From Taishania sp036758285 (GTDB lineage: Bacteria > Bacteroidota > Bacteroidia > Flavobacteriales_D > Crocinitomicaceae): a stretch of 64,000 bases of DNA. Under the pieces are notes generated by a model. That model had not been told where the DNA came from. It saw only the letters and a program-made list of their open reading frames with translations, and made no database searches. This document shows positions 14,946 to 24,029 of the stretch, piece by piece. The stretch's first letter is position 1, and each line of letters opens with the position of its first letter. Position numbers and translations under genes: made by a program. The DNA is taken from assembly GCA_036758285.1 (NCBI GenBank), contig DAIOWV010000009.1, positions 4,121 to 68,120 of the forward strand, given 5' to 3'.

Positions 14946-16727
14946 TCAATGTTTGACAGCATATTTTCTTTTGCGCAAAATAGCAAAAGTCAATGTTAAC
15001 AAAAGTAAAAAGGCAGAAGGCAATAACAAGTTAATTATCTTAAACGTAGTGGCTTTGTTTTGAACTTTAATGTTGTCAATTCTTTTAATGTCTATTTGAC
15101 GACTTCTAATATCTAGTACTGAATTATCATCCATTAAATAGTCAACTGTATTTTGAAAAAATTCTTGATTTCCAAAAACAATTGGGTAATTTATTCTGTA
15201 AAGTTCTTCGTCCATTCTCAAATCAGGAAAATTTACTGGGCGATACATTGTTTTTCCAGTCATAACATTTGTTGTCGAATCATATCTATTCTCAATAAAA
15301 CGACCATTTCCAACTAAAAATACTTTACCTTCTTTTTCACTTTGTTTAATGAATTGTGCATCTGGATTATTAGAATATTCATCAACAATTCGGTTTTTAA
15401 AAAATGATTGAAACATTCCTTCTGATAAACCAGCAAGACATTTTTTGTTTTCTTCAATACCAGGTATCTGAGCTAATTGAGGATTTTTACCAAAATTCAA
15501 AGGAATTCCCAAGCTTACTAATGGAGCTAAACCTGTAACATTTGAATTTGTTGATGATGTTAATACAGGCGTCAAAGCTGTATTGCTTGAATTAACAAAT
15601 TGAATTTCACTAGCGTACTTCAGAGATACGGGAGCTAAGTTTCTAGCGATTGGATGAGATGTTGGTGTTGCCAATACATGAAAAAACCAAGGAACAATAT
15701 TTGGCTTGAACGGGACCATCTTAGGTGCACAGTTTACATCCATAACAAGATTCTCATTCAATTTTAAACCGTAATCAAACAATAAGTCTTCTAAACCTGT
15801 TTTTATTCTTGTAGAATGAACCATTGTTGTTTTCATCAATGAGTCTTCGTTTACTGAAACAGCATCTAAAAAGCACATTAAACGCCCTCCACGCATCAAA
15901 AATTGGTCAATAACGAATAAATCTTTCACGTCAAATTTTTGACGTGGGTTTGCAATGATTAATCCCTGATAGTCATCCAACGCGTTTAATTTTCCATCAA
16001 TCGTTACATCTTCTACACCATAGTATGGTGTAATTAATGCCCTTGCTCTTTGAGTTTGAGATAGTTTTAATTCACCTTGGCCTTGAAGAAATCCAATTTT
16101 CTTTTTTTCTTTTTGTACAGATCTTCTAATGGAACTCAATAATACATATTCAAGATTGTTAACAGCACCTTCAATTGAATTCGCGACATCTTCTAAGTGA
16201 TCTGGTTGATTTCTCATCGTTCCAGGTAGAAATTGTATCACATTTACATCAGTTCCTTCGTAATTGATTATTGCACCGGGCCATAACATGATCTGACTTC
16301 TAGCTCCGTCTTTTTGATAATCTAAATTCATTGGTAAAATCCCTTTACCTTCATTGAATAATTGATCTTGAAGCTCTTTTTGTTCTTCTTTTGTACCTTG
16401 ATTCGGATCGATGAATTTGTATTCAATTCGTGATCCTGTAAATTGTTTAAATTCTTTTAATTTATCTTCAATTGCATTTCGATAATGCTTTATTTCAGCA
16501 GGCATATTTCCATCTAAATAAATTCGGATGGTCATACGTTGCGTGAAATTTTCTTCGTTCGATAAATATTTTTTAGTTCCCTCGGATAATGAATAACGTT
16601 GATCACTAGTCATGTCTATTCTCTTGTACACAAAGGCACTAATGACATTCGCTGCAATAATTCCTGTAACAACAATTGTTAAAAACGTCCAGTTGAATAA
16701 TCCCTTAATTTGTTTCTTTGAACTCAT
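14946..16727 (-). CDS. gldG: Gliding motility ABC component GldG
   Basis: A 593-residue protein with an N-terminal transmembrane helix (about 12-34), a long periplasmic region resembling ABC-type uncharacterised transport domains (MTIRIYLDGNMPAEIKHYRN, IGFLQGQGELKL, YQGLIIANPRQKFDVKDLFVIDQ, MRGGRLMCFLDAV) and a C-terminal transmembrane helix with a basic end (LRKRKYAVKH). Length and layout fit GldG. It is separated from gldF by 18 bp. In F. johnsoniae, GldF and GldG work with the ATPase GldA; no gldA is seen in this window. Confidence 0.93.
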   Translation of the reverse strand: MSSKKQIKGLFNWTFLTIVVTGIIAANVISAFVYKRIDMTSDQRYSLSEGTKKYLSNEENFTQRMTIRIYLDGNMPAEIKHYRNAIEDKLKEFKQFTGSRIEYKFIDPNQGTKEEQKELQDQLFNEGKGILPMNLDYQKDGARSQIMLWPGAIINYEGTDVNVIQFLPGTMRNQPDHLEDVANSIEGAVNNLEYVLLSSIRRSVQKEKKKIGFLQGQGELKLSQTQRARALITPYYGVEDVTIDGKLNALDDYQGLIIANPRQKFDVKDLFVIDQFLMRGGRLMCFLDAVSVNEDSLMKTTMVHSTRIKTGLEDLLFDYGLKLNENLVMDVNCAPKMVPFKPNIVPWFFHVLATPTSHPIARNLAPVSLKYASEIQFVNSSNTALTPVLTSSTNSNVTGLAPLVSLGIPLNFGKNPQLAQIPGIEENKKCLAGLSEGMFQSFFKNRIVDEYSNNPDAQFIKQSEKEGKVFLVGNGRFIENRYDSTTNVMTGKTMYRPVNFPDLRMDEELYRINYPIVFGNQEFFQNTVDYLMDDNSVLDIRSRQIDIKRIDNIKVQNKATTFKIINLLLPSAFLLLLTLTFAILRKRKYAVKH

Positions 16728-16745
16728 TTTTTAATTAATTAAGAA

Positions 16746-17477
16746 TTATTTTTTTAATGTTTTAAGAACGGTTAATGCCGAAAATATAAAAAACGCAATA
16801 AGTGATAAAAAGTAAATGACATCACTTGTGTCGATCACTCCTTTACGAATAGAATCATAGTGTTTAACCATTCCAAAGTATTGAAGGACATTGTCAAAAC
16901 TTCCCATTATGTTGTATGATCCAATTCGATTCAATCCATCAAAAAACAACCAACAAAACAACATTGAAATAATGAATGAAACGATTTGACTACTTGTCAA
17001 TGAAGACGAAAAGATACCAATTGCAACAAACACAGCGCCCAGTAAAATCAGACCTATGTAAGAGGTGATTGTAGCTCCATGATCAAATTTTTCGGGTTCT
17101 AATGAAAGTTTATAAATAGAGATGTAATATATAATGGTAGGAATAATAGCTAAAATCAACAATGTAACACTCGCAAAGTATTTTGCCAAGATGATTTTCA
17201 TATCACTGATTGGACGAGTAAATAACAATTCAATTGTTCCTGTTCTACGTTCTTCAGCAATACTTCTCATTGTTAGAGCAGGTATAAGAATGAAAAACAT
17301 TGTTGGAGCAAAGTTGAAAAATGGAATTAGATCAGCCTCTGCACCTTCAAGTAAGTTTGTTCCACCCGGTACAATCCAGTGGAAAATTCCTGTTGCAATA
17401 AGGAATATAAAAATGAAAATAAACCCAATTATTGAGTTTAAAAAACTTCGTATTTCTTTAAAATAAAGTGCTCTCAT
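16746..17477 (-). CDS. gldF: Gliding motility ABC transporter permease GldF
   Basis: A 243-residue integral membrane protein with six predicted helices, of the ABC-2 permease type. It starts MRALYFKEIRSFLNSIIGFI and carries the loop RSIAEERRTGTIELLFTRP between membrane segments, which is typical of GldF/NosY-type permeases. It is the first gene of the minus-strand run gldF-gldG-DUF4340-dnaN. With GldA and GldG it forms the ABC complex linked to gliding; the transported substrate is not known. Confidence 0.93.
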   Translation of the reverse strand: MRALYFKEIRSFLNSIIGFIFIFIFLIATGIFHWIVPGGTNLLEGAEADLIPFFNFAPTMFFILIPALTMRSIAEERRTGTIELLFTRPISDMKIILAKYFASVTLLILAIIPTIIYYISIYKLSLEPEKFDHGATITSYIGLILLGAVFVAIGIFSSSLTSSQIVSFIISMLFCWLFFDGLNRIGSYNIMGSFDNVLQYFGMVKHYDSIRKGVIDTSDVIYFLSLIAFFIFSALTVLKTLKK

Positions 17478-17668
17478 TTATTATTAGGAGATTTTGAACT
17501 TCAAAAATAAGATTTAGTTTTGAATCCTTGACTATAATGGAAGACAAACTATCAATTATTAAATGATTGTTGAGTAAAATGTTTTAAATTTTAATTTATC
17601 GATTATTGACCGAATTTTATGGAATATCTTTTAAAAAATTTAAATTTGCAGTAATTATTGAGTAAAAG

Positions 17669-17959
17669 ATGAAAATAACAGACGAAACTGTAAATCACAT
17701 TGCACATTTAGCTCGTTTAGAGTTTGAAGGGGAAAACAAAGAGGCGATCAGACAAGACTTGGAAAATATAATTTCTTTTATGGAAGTTTTACAACAAGTG
17801 GATACTGAGAATGTTGAGCCTCTAATTTTTATGAGTGATGAAATCAATCGTTTGAGAGAAGATGTAGCTGAAGTTACATTAACTCAATCTGAGGTGTTAA
17901 AAAATGCACCAAAAAAGGATTCTGACTATTTTAGAATCCCTAAAGTTTTGGATAAATAA
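17669..17959 (+). CDS. gatC: Asp-tRNA(Asn)/Glu-tRNA(Gln) amidotransferase subunit C
   Basis: A 96-residue GatC of normal length, starting MKITDETVNHIAHLARLEF and ending with FRIPKVLDK, both hallmarks of the family. GatC clamps GatA to GatB in the amidotransferase that converts Glu-tRNA(Gln) to Gln-tRNA(Gln). Here it stands alone; gatA and gatB are not in the window. It is divergent from gldF (191 bp between starts) and convergent with hutI, only 11 bp away. TAAATTTG at 17641-17648 may be its -7 element. Confidence 0.93.
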   Translation: MKITDETVNHIAHLARLEFEGENKEAIRQDLENIISFMEVLQQVDTENVEPLIFMSDEINRLREDVAEVTLTQSEVLKNAPKKDSDYFRIPKVLDK

Positions 17960-17970
17960 TCGAACTCAGG

Positions 17971-19203
17971 TTATAAAATTACCCGTTCAATATTCATATC
18001 TCCAAACGAGTAAGGAATATATGCAATACTTGGAATTTCTTTCGTGATTAAAATTGGTGATTTTCTTCCCAATGCAATTTTCCCATGAGTTTCACTTAGT
18101 TCTAAAGCTGATGCAGCGTTGATTGTTAATGCATTAAAAGCTTCTTCTGGCGTCATCTTCATTTTTACGCAAGCCAGTGACCAAACAAAATTTAAATTAC
18201 CACTTGGTGTTGTTCCTGGATTGTAGTCACTTGCTAACGCAACAGGCAAATCATTTTCCATCATCCAACGTGCATTTCCAAAAGGAATTGAAATAAAATG
18301 AGAACAACTTGGTAATATTGTTGGAATTGTCGAAGCTGTTTTTAAATAATTAATATCTTCTTGAGAAATTTCTTCTAAATGATCAACAGAGATTGCTCCA
18401 AGCTCAACAGCTTTTTGAATTCCTCCCATAATTGAAAATTGATTCACATGAACTTTTGGTTTGAGACCTATTTTTTTTCCAGCAATTAAAATTTCTTCCA
18501 TTTGCTCAACAGAAAAATAGTTTCTTTCACAGAATACATCAATATAATCAGCTAAATTTTCTTTTTCAATTATTGGAAGCATTTCATCAATAATCAAACG
18601 AATGTATGCTTGTTGATTTTCTTTGTATTCTTTTGGAAAAGCATGAGCTCCTAAAAAAGTTGCTTTAATTGTAATTGGGAAATGTTCTTTTAAACGTTTG
18701 ATAACACGTAGCATTTTTAATTCTGCTTCTACTGTTAGGCCATATCCCGATTTGATTTCTAAAGCACCTGTTCCATAGGAAATTAGTTTTTCTACTCTAA
18801 CTTTTGATGCTTCAAACAACTCATCTTCAGATAATTCATTCAATCGTTTTGCAGAGTTAATGATTCCTCCACCTTTTAATGCGATTTCTTCATATGTCAA
18901 TCCTTTTATGCGATCAACAAATTCTTCTTCTCTACTTTTTGCAAAAACAATGTGTGTATGTGCATCAACAAAAGCGGGCATTACATACTTTCCAGTTGCG
19001 TCTATGACTTCTAGATTTCTCCAATCAGTGACACCTTGCCAATCTTCCATAGGGCCATAGGCAACAACTTCTCCATCTTCTAAAGCTAAAAATGCATTTT
19101 CAATTATTGGTAATTCATTCATTTTTGAACCTAGAATAACAGGTGGAATTTCTTCGCCTGCTTGTACCAATCCTTTAATGTTTTTGATGAGAATTTTTTT
19201 CAT
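17971..19203 (-). CDS. hutI: Imidazolonepropionase (histidine degradation)
   Basis: A 410-residue amidohydrolase that converts imidazolone-5-propionate to N-formimino-glutamate, the third step of histidine breakdown. Metal-binding and active-site motifs are clear: DAHTHIVFAKSREEEF, the GTGALEIKSGYGL loop, LGAHAFPKEY, KVHVNQFS, SVDHLEE and ALASDYNPGTTPSGN. I start it at the ATG of MKKILIKNIKGL (19203); an ATG at 19218 would add MYLRR. The other hut genes are not nearby, so it is a stand-alone locus. Confidence 0.93.
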   Translation of the reverse strand: MKKILIKNIKGLVQAGEEIPPVILGSKMNELPIIENAFLALEDGEVVAYGPMEDWQGVTDWRNLEVIDATGKYVMPAFVDAHTHIVFAKSREEEFVDRIKGLTYEEIALKGGGIINSAKRLNELSEDELFEASKVRVEKLISYGTGALEIKSGYGLTVEAELKMLRVIKRLKEHFPITIKATFLGAHAFPKEYKENQQAYIRLIIDEMLPIIEKENLADYIDVFCERNYFSVEQMEEILIAGKKIGLKPKVHVNQFSIMGGIQKAVELGAISVDHLEEISQEDINYLKTASTIPTILPSCSHFISIPFGNARWMMENDLPVALASDYNPGTTPSGNLNFVWSLACVKMKMTPEEAFNALTINAASALELSETHGKIALGRKSPILITKEIPSIAYIPYSFGDMNIERVIL

Positions 19204-19271
19204 TCGACGAAGATACATATCATTTTTGATTCTTGAAGGTTCGATTTCTGACTTTAGAAACTAAAAAACTC

Positions 19272-19279
19272 TAACTTTG
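19272..19279 (+). promoter_or_regulatory. Possible -7 element of the LytS/LytTR operon
   Basis: TAACTTTG lies 18 bp upstream of the kinase ATG and fits TAnnTTTG. There is no clear TTG partner at the usual distance. Confidence 0.35.
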
Positions 19280-19297
19280 TAGCATAATTGAACTTAT

Positions 19298-20059
19298 ATG
19301 TTTTACATCTTGTACATATCTAATGCTATATTGATTGCTGCCTTTCTTTTACTTGTTTTTATAATTTGTTATTTGTTTATACAATTAAAAATCTCTCAAA
19401 ATAAACAAGTAGAAATGGGTCAATTGTTTCAAAAATATGAGAGTAATTACAACAAAATTCAACTTGAAAATATAGAATCTAAGTTAAATCCACATTTATT
19501 TAAAAATGTTTTAAATTCTATTCAATCTCATGCTTACCAAACTTATTTTGCAATGGATAAGTTGGGTAGTGTTTTGGATTATATTTTATATGAAAGTAGA
19601 GATAGGTATGTCACACCTAAGGAAGAAATAGAATTTGCACTTAATCTAATAGAAATCAATAAAATTAAATTAAGTCCATTGTTTCAAATAAAAGTTCGTA
19701 CAAAGATAGATAACGAAGACCCTTTGTATGAGCAACGATTATTGGCACCATTGATTACGATTGATTTGATTGAGAATGCATTTAAGCACGCGGATTTACA
19801 AAGCTCAAATGCTTTCATCAATATAGATTTTGAATTAAATAAAAACGTTTTTTCTTTGAATGTGTCGAATAAAATTTCAATAAAGAAACCATTGAAAAAA
19901 GAAAAAAGTGGGGTTGGTAATCAAACATTTGAACAGCGTTTGAGAATAATTTACAAAGACGCATTTAAATTAGAAAGATCAACAGAGGGAGATATTTATA
20001 TTGCTAATTTAACAATTAATCTACTTGAATACAAAGCTAAAATGCTTACTGTTGGATGA
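19298..20059 (+). CDS. LytS-family sensor histidine kinase (HisKA_7TM-less, one membrane helix)
   Basis: A 253-residue kinase with one N-terminal transmembrane helix (about 7-30), a short coiled linker and a His_kinase domain. The phosphoacceptor is H66 in SKLNPHLFKNVLNSI. The ATPase domain has the N-box LIENAFKHA and a G-box-like SGVGNQTFEQRL. It lacks an extracellular sensor domain, so input probably comes through the membrane helix or a partner. It overlaps the response regulator by 35 bp, a sign of coupled translation. The signal sensed is unknown. Confidence 0.88.
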   Translation: MFYILYISNAILIAAFLLLVFIICYLFIQLKISQNKQVEMGQLFQKYESNYNKIQLENIESKLNPHLFKNVLNSIQSHAYQTYFAMDKLGSVLDYILYESRDRYVTPKEEIEFALNLIEINKIKLSPLFQIKVRTKIDNEDPLYEQRLLAPLITIDLIENAFKHADLQSSNAFINIDFELNKNVFSLNVSNKISIKKPLKKEKSGVGNQTFEQRLRIIYKDAFKLERSTEGDIYIANLTINLLEYKAKMLTVG

Positions 20060-20747
20060 TGAGCTTCCAGGTTTGACATATCTTAAAATGCTCTGTGAAC
20101 AGATATCTGATTTAGAAGTCGTAAAGGTATTTGAAAGTCCTGTTACACTTTTAAGTGAAGTAAATGACTTAGAATTTGATATTTGTATAATGGACATTGA
20201 AATGCCTGAAATGAATGGTATTCAAGTTGCTAATTTGATTAAGAATAAACCAATTATTTTTACGACAGCATATGATGATCATGCTGCTGAAGCGTTTGAT
20301 ATAGACGCAGTTGATTATGTACGAAAACCAATTAAGATGGAGAGATTACAATTAGCTGTTGAAAAAGCAAAAAACAGAGTGAATCAACTCCGAATAGAAA
20401 AGAAATTCATTCAGTTAAATACGGATAAAGGAAAAGCAATTCTATTTTTTGACCAAATCGCATATGTTAGGGCATCGGATATTGATAGCAGGGATAAAAT
20501 AGCTCAATTGATGGATGGTAGCTTGATTGTGTTAAAAAATATTTCTTTTCAAAAATTAAAGACGTTATTGCCAGTTGCAGATTTCGTTCGTATTAATAAA
20601 AAAGAAGTTATTGCTTTGAAAACGGTACTTCTTTTTTCTTATGAAGAAATAACTACAAACATTAAAACTTTGGAAGATTCAAAACCACTGAAATTAGTGT
20701 TAAGTGAAGTCTACAGAGAAGAATTTTTGAAACGGGTTAAAATATAA
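20025..20747 (+). CDS. LytTR-family response regulator
   Basis: A 240-residue regulator. The receiver domain (about 4-120) has acidic residues D11/D12, phosphoacceptor D57 in IMDIEMPEMNG, a Thr in IIFTTAYDD and Lys in YVRKPIK. The C-terminal LytTR DNA-binding domain (about 135-240) has FFDQIAYVRASD and FVRINKKEVIAL. The start must be TTG at 20025: an in-frame stop lies at 20010-20012 and no ATG occurs before the receiver begins. This gives a 35-bp overlap with the kinase gene and implies coupled, probably limited, expression. A strong hairpin follows. Confidence 0.9.
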   Translation: MNTKLKCLLLDDELPGLTYLKMLCEQISDLEVVKVFESPVTLLSEVNDLEFDICIMDIEMPEMNGIQVANLIKNKPIIFTTAYDDHAAEAFDIDAVDYVRKPIKMERLQLAVEKAKNRVNQLRIEKKFIQLNTDKGKAILFFDQIAYVRASDIDSRDKIAQLMDGSLIVLKNISFQKLKTLLPVADFVRINKKEVIALKTVLLFSYEEITTNIKTLEDSKPLKLVLSEVYREEFLKRVKI

Positions 20748-20766
20748 ATTGGAAAGGGGTAAAAAC

Positions 20767-20801
20767 AAAAAAAGTAGCAATGATTTCATTGCTACTTTTT
20801 T
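20767..20801. terminator. Bidirectional terminator between the LytTR gene and secDF
   Basis: The 16-bp stem (core AAGTAGCAATGA / TCATTGCTACTT) with a two-base loop is flanked by A and T runs and lies between convergent genes. Confidence 0.85.
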
Positions 20802-20821
20802 GTTTTTAAGAATATCTTGTA

Positions 20822-23782
20822 TTATTTTTCTTTCTTTGAAAGGTCAATCAATACTGGAGTTGCGATGAATATTGAAGCATATGTTCCAACAATAACACCA
20901 ACCAACTGAGCAAAGATAAATCCTCTAATAGCAAAACCACCAAAGAATAACATGATTATCAATACAAAAATTACAGTAATACCTGTGTTAAATGTTCTTG
21001 ATAATGTTGAGTTTAATGCTGAGTTAATCTCAACTGTATCAATTTTACCACTTCCATATCCTAAATTTTCACGAATACGGTCGAATACTACTACAGTGTC
21101 ATTAATTGCATAACCAACTACAGTAAGAATCGCAGCGATTAATGCTTGATCTAAATCTAAATTGAAAGGTAGAATACCATTGAAGATTGAGAATACACCA
21201 AGAATAATTATTACGGTAAATCCAAGAGAGGCAACTGCACCTGCAGAATACTGCCATCTTCCAAATCGGAATAAGATATAAGCAAACATCATTGCTAATG
21301 AAGCCAATACTGCAATAATTGATGAACGAGTTAACTCTTCAGAAATTGTAGGAGATACAGTTCTTGACTCCATAATTTTGTGCGTTCCCCATTCATTTTC
21401 TCCTGCTTTAAATGCATCTTCTAATTTTTCGACCACTTTACTATTTGCTGATTCATCACCTAATAAATAGTTCGTAATGATCTCTAAATTATATGAGTTC
21501 GATTTTGTTTTCAAAACAATAGAAGCAGATTTCGTTCCAAAAGATTCAGTGATTTTTTGCTCTAAATCATTTAATTTGCCATCTAATGATTTTTCAAATT
21601 TCACAACGTATGTTCTACCTCCTGAGAATTCAACACTTTTGTTAAGTCCTTTTGTAGCTAATGCGATGAAAGAAATTACAACAAATGCACCAGAAATTAA
21701 ATAAAAGATTTTACGTTTTCCAGCAAAATCAATATTTACATTTTTGAATGCATCTTTAGTCATTTTGATGTCAAATGAAATCGTTTTTCCTCTTCTCATT
21801 TGAATGTCAAAAATCAATTTAGTAATCACTAAAGCAGAGAAAACTTGAGTGAAAATACCAATGATTAATGTAATCGCAAATGATTCAATAGGACCATTTC
21901 CTAATACTTTTAAGATAACTGCAGTAAGTAATGACGTAACGTTAGCATCGATGATTGGACTCAATGATTTCTTGAAACCTTCATTAATTGCTGTCGCTTG
22001 ATCTTTACCTGCTGATAATTCCTCACGAACACGTTCGTAAATTAATACGTTGGCATCTATCGCCATTGCAAATGATAACACGATACCAGCAATACCAGCT
22101 AATGTTAATACAGCTCCAAAGGATGCTAATGTTCCAAAGATGAACAAAATATTAGCGATTAATACGATACTAGCAACACGACCTGCTTTACCATAATAAA
22201 TAATTACATAAGCTAAAACAACTAATAATGAAATAGCAAATGAAATCATACTTGAGTGAGCATTTTCAGCACCAACTGTTGGTCCTACTTTTACTTGCTC
22301 TTTAATAACACATGGAGCAGGTAAAGCACCACCATTCAATAATCCAGCAAATTTACTAGCAGCTTCAAATGAGAAATTTCCAGTAATCTCTGTACTTCCT
22401 TGTTGAATAATGTTTTGAACTACTGGAGCACTGTAAACCACATTGTCCATTGTAATTGCAACAGCTCTTTTTATGTTTTCTCCGGTCATTAAAGCCCATT
22501 TCTCAGAACCTTCAGCTGTCATTCTTAAATTAACAGTTTTTTGACCTTTTTCATTTACATCTGGAGCAGCTCTTTGAATATCTTTTCCACCTACTTTAGC
22601 TTTTCCATTTGCAGGAACTTTTACAGCGTATAAGATATATCCTGGTTTTTTATCTAACTCTTCAGCGTCAGCAGACCACATGAATTTTAAATCTTCAGGG
22701 AAAATTTGCTTAATATCTTGACGAACTAAAATTTGATCTATTAAAGTTCTGTCTTCAATTGTTGCAAAAGCTTGGAATGGTGTCTCTCCTACAGGAGTGA
22801 TTAAGTCTCCTAGACCTTTTACACCAGAATTATTTAAATCTCCTAAATTATCAAGATTCAATTTCGTTGTGTCGTTGTTTACAATTGTAGTATCAACTTC
22901 TTCAGAAATTTTGGATTCTTTTTGAGTAGATAAAGTTACAGCGTCTGCCCAGTATCTACCAATTTCTGAACCATTATAAGTTTCAAAAAATTGAAGATTT
23001 GCCGTTGCTTGCAATTGATTAGCTACCGTTTTTTCATCTTGTACTCCTGGAAGTTCAACATATAGACGATTGTTTTTTTGGTCTTTTTGAATGTTAGGTT
23101 GAGAAACACCGAATTGATTCACACGACGGTCAATGATTTCTTCAATACCTTCCATTGATGATTTCACCTTGTCATTAAAGAAACTAATTACTTCAGCATC
23201 TGTTGATTTGATGTTTAATTCTTCGATTTCTACTAGAGAAAACAAACTAACTAATGGTATTCCGTTGTTTAATTGTTTGTGTTTGTTCGCAAATATTTTT
23301 ATGAAATCACCACCTTTTACTGAATATTCGCCAACTGCTGCATCGTAAACTTTTCTAAACTTAGGGTTTCTTTCACTTTGAGCATAGCTCTTAATCATTT
23401 CTGGAATGTTAATTTCCATTGTTACTGACATACCACCTACTAAGTCAAGACCAAACGCCATTGAACGTTGTTTAACTGTTGAGAAAGATGATCCTAAAAT
23501 TGGGTAAACAGAAGCGTTTCCTTTTTCTTTTAGTTTTTTGTTGATTAAAGCAGCACGAGCATTTTCTTTTCCTTCAGCTTTTCTGAAGTCAATTAGGATA
23601 CCATCAATAACAATGGTGTCTCTTGTTTTACTTGCAAGTTCTTGGTAATCTCCTATTTCTCTGTCAACTTCTTTTTCAACTTTCTTTTCAACGGAGTTAG
23701 AAACAAAAGTAAATGATACCTGATACACTGAAATAACGATTAAGAGTATCGTTAAAAACCAGTAAAATCCTCTATTACGCAT
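20822..23782 (-). CDS. secDF: Fused protein-export subunit SecDF
   Basis: A 986-residue fusion of SecD and SecF, the usual form in Bacteroidetes. The first helix (about 4-25) is followed by a large periplasmic P1 domain, then the SecD membrane block with VLSFAMAIDANVLIYERVREEL. A second periplasmic part follows (VEFSGGRTYVVKFEK) and the SecF membrane block with VVGYAINDTVVVFDRIRENL. It uses the proton gradient to aid late steps of Sec export and would carry the T9SS cargo precursors seen in this window across the inner membrane. It is a single gene with its own promoter-like box at 23818-23825. Confidence 0.96.
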   Translation of the reverse strand: MRNRGFYWFLTILLIVISVYQVSFTFVSNSVEKKVEKEVDREIGDYQELASKTRDTIVIDGILIDFRKAEGKENARAALINKKLKEKGNASVYPILGSSFSTVKQRSMAFGLDLVGGMSVTMEINIPEMIKSYAQSERNPKFRKVYDAAVGEYSVKGGDFIKIFANKHKQLNNGIPLVSLFSLVEIEELNIKSTDAEVISFFNDKVKSSMEGIEEIIDRRVNQFGVSQPNIQKDQKNNRLYVELPGVQDEKTVANQLQATANLQFFETYNGSEIGRYWADAVTLSTQKESKISEEVDTTIVNNDTTKLNLDNLGDLNNSGVKGLGDLITPVGETPFQAFATIEDRTLIDQILVRQDIKQIFPEDLKFMWSADAEELDKKPGYILYAVKVPANGKAKVGGKDIQRAAPDVNEKGQKTVNLRMTAEGSEKWALMTGENIKRAVAITMDNVVYSAPVVQNIIQQGSTEITGNFSFEAASKFAGLLNGGALPAPCVIKEQVKVGPTVGAENAHSSMISFAISLLVVLAYVIIYYGKAGRVASIVLIANILFIFGTLASFGAVLTLAGIAGIVLSFAMAIDANVLIYERVREELSAGKDQATAINEGFKKSLSPIIDANVTSLLTAVILKVLGNGPIESFAITLIIGIFTQVFSALVITKLIFDIQMRRGKTISFDIKMTKDAFKNVNIDFAGKRKIFYLISGAFVVISFIALATKGLNKSVEFSGGRTYVVKFEKSLDGKLNDLEQKITESFGTKSASIVLKTKSNSYNLEIITNYLLGDESANSKVVEKLEDAFKAGENEWGTHKIMESRTVSPTISEELTRSSIIAVLASLAMMFAYILFRFGRWQYSAGAVASLGFTVIIILGVFSIFNGILPFNLDLDQALIAAILTVVGYAINDTVVVFDRIRENLGYGSGKIDTVEINSALNSTLSRTFNTGITVIFVLIIMLFFGGFAIRGFIFAQLVGVIVGTYASIFIATPVLIDLSKKEK

Positions 23783-23817
23783 GTTGGTTGTTTTCGTTTA
23801 AATTATTTACAAAGTCG

Positions 23818-23825
23818 CAAATATA
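23818..23825 (-). promoter_or_regulatory. Possible -7 element of secDF
   Basis: TATATTTG on the minus strand fits TAnnTTTG, 36 bp upstream of the secDF ATG. Confidence 0.45.
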
Positions 23826-23890
23826 GAATTTCCAAACGGGAAACAGTTAATACTTGTAAAAAAAAAATAAACTTTATTAAAATAACTGTT

Positions 23891-23941
23891 NNNNNNNNNN
23901 NNNNNNNNNNNNNNNNNNNNNNNNNNNNNNNNNNNNNNNNN
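23891..23941. other. Assembly gap (51 N) between secDF and the PASTA gene
   Basis: A run of 51 Ns lies in the divergent intergenic space. Unlike the two 10-N gaps, no coding frame crosses it, so its real size cannot be judged from the sequence. Confidence 0.95.
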
Positions 23942-23993
23942 AGCTTTGTTTACAAATGTTTTTTAGCTTTTTTTTAGTTAGAATGATAAATAG

Positions 23994-24001
23994 TATATTT
24001 G
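23994..24001 (+). promoter_or_regulatory. Possible -7 element of the PASTA-gene operon
   Basis: TATATTTG lies 28 bp upstream of the ATG at 24030 and fits TAnnTTTG. Confidence 0.4.
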
Positions 24002-24029
24002 CTCCAATTATAATAAAATAGTTATTTCG

